From Candidatus Liberimonas magnetica (GTDB lineage: Bacteria; Elusimicrobiota; Endomicrobiia; Endomicrobiales; JAFGIL01): a stretch of DNA of 64,000 bases. The stretch covers positions 35,436-99,435 of the forward strand of contig JAJAPY010000005.1 of the NCBI GenBank assembly GCA_020523885.1, read 5' to 3'. The translations under genes and the position numbers were made by a program. Positions 60,720-64,000 of the stretch are shown here, piece after piece. Each line of letters begins with the position of its first letter. Position 1 is the stretch's first letter. The notes under the pieces are model-generated. The model was not told where the DNA came from, made no database searches, and saw only the letters and a list, made by a program, of their open reading frames with translations.

Positions 60720-61179
60720 GCAAGATTATCTGGACTTTATTGAATGTCTCAATAAGCATAAAGTAGATTATCTTATAATTGGCGCTTACGCAGTTATAAA
60801 ACACACGAAAATATCGCGTTATACAAAAGACATTGATTTTTGGATAAGAGACACTATTGAGAATGCCGCCAAAACAACACAAGCAATAAAAGATTTTATC
60901 GGGATTGAAGAAAATCCAAGAGCCTTGCTTGTAAAAGATGAGATTTACTATATAGGCATAGAACCAAGAAGAATTGATATCTTTTGCAACCAAAAGGATT
61001 TAAGCTTTGAAGATGCTTTTAAAAGGAAAGTAAAAGGTGATTTTTTAGGATGTGCTGTTTCTTATATTTCTATTGATGACGCAATATTTTTAAAAAAGAT
61101 TTATAAAGATAAAGGAAATGAAGACAAGTACGGAAAAGATATTAAAAGGCTTGAAGCTGTAAACAAAAAAAACAGATAA
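60697..61179 (+). CDS. Nucleotidyltransferase-fold protein, 160 aa
   Basis: LIIGAYAVIKHTKISRYTKD with DIDFWI (residues about 20-45) is the helix and acidic loop of minimal nucleotidyltransferases of the AbiEii/DUF6036 type; RRIDIF supplies a third acidic residue. The ATG at 60697 follows AGGAG. Such proteins can AMPylate or CMPylate a partner, some as toxins. Its small upstream neighbour could be the partner; this is inference. Confidence 0.7.
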   Translation: MEKEKPAEQDYLDFIECLNKHKVDYLIIGAYAVIKHTKISRYTKDIDFWIRDTIENAAKTTQAIKDFIGIEENPRALLVKDEIYYIGIEPRRIDIFCNQKDLSFEDAFKRKVKGDFLGCAVSYISIDDAIFLKKIYKDKGNEDKYGKDIKRLEAVNKKNR

Positions 61180-61267
61180 AAGTGATATTTTGGCTTGTGA
61201 CTAAAATCACATTTTGTTATTTTTAGTCGGAAAAATAGAGCGCTGCCATAATTGTTTCTTATATAGC

Positions 61268-61296
61268 TTGACAAAGATATTTATTTTAGCTATAAA
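61268..61296 (+). promoter_or_regulatory. Strong promoter upstream of the large secreted protein
   Basis: TTGACA (61268-61273), 17 bases, TATAAA (61291-61296). It lies about 270 bases ahead of the coding start, leaving a long leader. Confidence 0.65.
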
Positions 61297-61572
61297 ATAG
61301 TACCTGCGAAAAAAAACAGTATTTATGCGAAAAAAAGCAGCATATAATTCAAAGCAAGCAAAACAGGCAGTAAACGCAAAAAGTGCAAAAAGTTATGTAG
61401 CATAAAGGTGTCATAAAAAACCCAAATCACCCTATGTTAATTCTTGATTTAAAACAAACAACTTCAATTCAAACAACATGCATATTAAAATCAGCCGAAG
61501 GTCTATTCCGGCTATTTTCATCGTTAAATAAAATTCATCAGCCCCTGTTCGGGGCAAACAGGAGGAAGTGCA
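61297..61572 (+). promoter_or_regulatory. Long 5' leader with switch-like hairpins
   Basis: No gene is seen. AGCCG/CGGCT (61493-61513) and GCCCC-TGTTC-GGGGC (61541-61555) are hairpins. CCTGTT (61544-61549) can also pair with AACAGG (61557-61562), which overlaps the ribosome site, so the two folds exclude one another. Confidence 0.35.
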
Positions 61573-64000
61573 ATGTTTAAAAAGATTATGTCCGGTGTTA
61601 TGTTTGTAAGTGCAATTACGTTATTTACGGCAAGTCTCGCTTTTGCTATGCCTGCGTGCCAGGTAGTCCAACCTATACAGGCAGCAGTGCTTACCGGTGT
61701 CGTAACTATTTCCGGCACGGCTACCGACGACTCAGGCGGTATAACTACATGCATGTTCTATTTAGATTATGGAACTGGCAATCAAAGGCTGTTAACAACA
61801 ATAGGGCCTCTGTCTCCTTTAATGAATACAAGCTTTCAATACGTTTGGGATACGACTAACCAGACTACAGGAGCCCCAGATGGAGCACATACAATTTCAA
61901 TGTTTGTTAGAAATATTTCTATGATGGATAGCCCGGAGTCTACGCGTATTAACGTTACTGTAAGCAACGACGGCGGAGGGCCTTCGGCGCAGTTAATTAA
62001 TCCTACAAACGGAGCTACAATAACAGGGCTTATAGCCGTAAGCGGTACGGCTGGTGGGGATACTTTTCAATCAGTTCAATTATTGATTTCAAATGACAAT
62101 ACGTTTACTTCCAATGACACGTATCCAATGTCTATAACAAGCGGATTTTATACAGTTTATTGGAGCCCATCCTCAAGCGGGTCCAAATACCTGAAAATAC
62201 AGGCGTTGCCGACACTAAGCGGATCAGCCGTAGAATCTAATATTGTTAATGTAACTGTCAACCTTACCGGAGGCGGAAGCCCTACTGCACAGATAGTCTA
62301 TCCTACAGTTGATCAGACGATTACAGGGCCTACAACTATAAGCGGTACTGCATTCGGCGGAACAATAAGCGGTAATCCTGAGGTTATGATTGCCGAAGAC
62401 TCAACTTTTACAACTAACAGCGGGTGGATGCAAATGGTAATGACCGGCAGTTTCTATACCTGGAACTGGCCTGCGGCTGCATCAGGTGATAAATGGATAA
62501 AGATGAAAGCTCTGATAAACAGCACCCCTACTGAATCAAGCGCTGTACATGTTGTAGTAAGCGCAGGCGGCGGAGCAGGGAATTCCATAAACGGCACAAT
62601 AAACTATTGGAACTACCCGAAAATGAGCGGTACATTATATGTAGTAGTTGGCACAGCAAACGATATTACAAATACAGCAGCGTATGTAAAAAAGGTTCCT
62701 TTCTTTAACTACAGCCCCTGGAGTTATGATTTCAGTTACAACATTTCGGATCTTGCAAACGGGACGTACTATGCTTTTGCGTTCCTTGATATGAATAACA
62801 ATAATGCTTATGACAGCACAGAACCGAGCGGATCGGTTATTGGCGCTTCAGAAATAAGCCTTGCGGGCTCGCCTGCCTATAATATGAATATAGAACTTCA
62901 AAACTCTGCAAATATGAAATATCTAAATATAAATAGCCCGCAAAACGGCAATTCAATTTATAAATATGCAACCTGGGGAAACAATATAGATGCGGAAGCC
63001 TACGATGGGTCAAGCACAATTGACAGGTTGGAGTTTTATCTTGGCTCTGAAACAACCCCAAGGTTTACCCAGAAAAATGACTGGTATTATAATCCGTTAT
63101 GGGGTTCATTTATGGCAGATTATTCTGTAATGCCAGCAGGCAACCTTGATATAACGGTAAAAGTTTATACAACCGCTGACCTTGTAAACCCGAGCCAGAC
63201 AAAAACAATAACCATTACATTAACCGATACGCAGCCGAAGAAAATAAACGGTATGGTTATGTACCAGGGCACAAAATTCGGCAATGTGATAGTGCAGGCA
63301 TACAAAGAAGACAAAACAACCCTGATGGGCTCTGTTACTCTTCCGAACCCGAAAGACTTTAATATCACTGTATCAACTACCGGGAAATTCTTAGTAAGAG
63401 CTTTCATGGATATAGACGGCGATGGGGTATATGATGCGGCAGATGACCCTATAAGTGCGTTCGCCGGCCCGTTCGAAATAACAAATGCGTTCAATGATAC
63501 GTGGGGCGCATACGTAGACCTTCTAGATCCGGGTTCAGCTTTTACGTATAAAATAGAAGGCAAAGTTGACTATCCCGGTTTTCAGATGAAAGGTCCGCTC
63601 TATGTTACAATATCATCCGGCACTGTAAACAATGTTCTTACTAACAAAACCCAAATAATCTATGGTGATTATTGGTCTAAATGGTACACATTTGACGGTT
63701 TGACAAACGGGACTTATTTTATCAAAGCTTTTGTAGATGCAAACAATAACACTATGTATGATGATGCGACAAATACAAACGGACCTGGCGGCATTTCTAA
63801 TCCCCAGGATCCTGCAGGTTTTTATAATAACGGAATGGGTTCATTTAGTACCCCGGAATCGGTTACATTATCAGGCCAAAACTTAAACCTTGGTTTTTTT
63901 AACATAAATAATCCTGGAATGACCGGCGGCGGAACCGGTGGGACAGGCGGAACCGGTGGGACAGGCGGAACCGGTGGGACAGGCGGAACCGGTGGGACAG
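61573..64000 (+). CDS. Large secreted protein with Ig-like repeats, partial at right edge
   Basis: The ATG at 61573 follows AGGAGGA, and 809 codons are open to the window's end. A signal peptide (SGVMFVSAITLFTASLAFAM) is followed by three Ig-like modules with SGTA-type turns (about residues 36-330), then about four units ending in GTYY/GTYFIKAFVDANNN-like strands that carry calcium-loop-like D-x-NNN-x-YD. The end is a run of GGTGGT. It is likely an adhesin or cell-surface protein. Confidence 0.8.
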   Translation, partial: MFKKIMSGVMFVSAITLFTASLAFAMPACQVVQPIQAAVLTGVVTISGTATDDSGGITTCMFYLDYGTGNQRLLTTIGPLSPLMNTSFQYVWDTTNQTTGAPDGAHTISMFVRNISMMDSPESTRINVTVSNDGGGPSAQLINPTNGATITGLIAVSGTAGGDTFQSVQLLISNDNTFTSNDTYPMSITSGFYTVYWSPSSSGSKYLKIQALPTLSGSAVESNIVNVTVNLTGGGSPTAQIVYPTVDQTITGPTTISGTAFGGTISGNPEVMIAEDSTFTTNSGWMQMVMTGSFYTWNWPAAASGDKWIKMKALINSTPTESSAVHVVVSAGGGAGNSINGTINYWNYPKMSGTLYVVVGTANDITNTAAYVKKVPFFNYSPWSYDFSYNISDLANGTYYAFAFLDMNNNNAYDSTEPSGSVIGASEISLAGSPAYNMNIELQNSANMKYLNINSPQNGNSIYKYATWGNNIDAEAYDGSSTIDRLEFYLGSETTPRFTQKNDWYYNPLWGSFMADYSVMPAGNLDITVKVYTTADLVNPSQTKTITITLTDTQPKKINGMVMYQGTKFGNVIVQAYKEDKTTLMGSVTLPNPKDFNITVSTTGKFLVRAFMDIDGDGVYDAADDPISAFAGPFEITNAFNDTWGAYVDLLDPGSAFTYKIEGKVDYPGFQMKGPLYVTISSGTVNNVLTNKTQIIYGDYWSKWYTFDGLTNGTYFIKAFVDANNNTMYDDATNTNGPGGISNPQDPAGFYNNGMGSFSTPESVTLSGQNLNLGFFNINNPGMTGGGTGGTGGTGGTGGTGGTGGTGGT
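63928..63999 (+). repeat. Four tandem 18-bp repeats
   Basis: GGCGGAACCGGTGGGACA occurs four times in a row at 63928-63999, encoding repeated GGTGGT in the linker of the secreted protein, and continues to the window edge. Confidence 0.85.

Noticed and set aside
62837..63563. 74- and 132-codon leftward frames inside the large secreted protein
   Set aside because: They are antisense to a long open frame with signal peptide and repeated modules.

Overview
The window looks like a piece of a chromosome from an uncultivated Gram-negative bacterium. The DNA is AT-rich. Several exported proteins look like outer-membrane barrels, and one resembles the PorV/PorQ family. Most genes carry GGAGG-type ribosome binding sites. 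The core-gene spacers are filled with short dispersed repeats of the kind often seen in candidate-phylum genomes such as Elusimicrobiota or Omnitrophota. The exact phylum cannot be fixed from the sequence alone.

Positions 1-47,038 appear to be accessory DNA, probably one integrative element or several stacked ones. It ends at a tyrosine recombinase with an excisionase-like HTH gene, directly beside tRNA-Glu(CTC) at 47,050-47,126. A 16-bp copy of the tRNA 3' end lies about 180 bp further on. Its parts are as follows. (a) 1-7,763: a leftward operon-like array with a MoxR ATPase and VWA/metallopeptidase pair, a DUF932 protein, a PD-(D/E)XK nuclease, an ExoX-C-like protein, two zinc-ribbon paralogues and a run of very small membrane proteins. 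Many spacers hold a hairpin just ahead of the next ribosome binding site. (b) 8-23.4 kb: a defence-type island with a Type III restriction-modification operon (mod, res and a HEPN-like third gene), a GIY-YIG/RAMA-like protein, a SLOG/YpsA-like protein, a TrlF-type PHP-ATPase, a HEPN/Toprim protein, a RusA-like protein and a zinc-ribbon protein with a deoxyribosyltransferase/TIR-like domain. (c) 23.4-40.3 kb: mostly exported or envelope proteins (secreted metallo-beta-lactamase/FN3 protein, NHL-repeat protein, PorV-like protein, TPR proteins, barrels), mixed with RES-domain, TIGR02391, MucR/NUMOD3-like and ImmA/IrrE-type genes. (d) 40.4-47.0 kb: an RHH repressor with a candidate operator, then rightward genes for an orphan leaderless protein, a zinc ribbon, a replication-type P-loop ATPase, a radical SAM enzyme, Xis and Int.

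From 47.4 kb onward the genes are core chromosomal: an O-antigen ligase-type protein, parB-parA with two parS-like sites, a B12-radical SAM protein, a response regulator with an HD-GYP output domain, pfkA, two cyclic-nucleotide-binding-fold proteins (one CRP/FNR type), tyrS, hisS, a small gene paired with a nucleotidyltransferase, and the first 809 codons of a large secreted Ig-like protein that runs off the right edge.

The best candidates for something undescribed are the mod-res-HEPN operon, the 21-bp repeat at the same distance upstream of two neighbouring effector-like genes, the repeated pre-SD hairpins in the leftward array, and the cluster of miniature membrane proteins. All functional statements are inferred from motifs read by eye; no database search was run.
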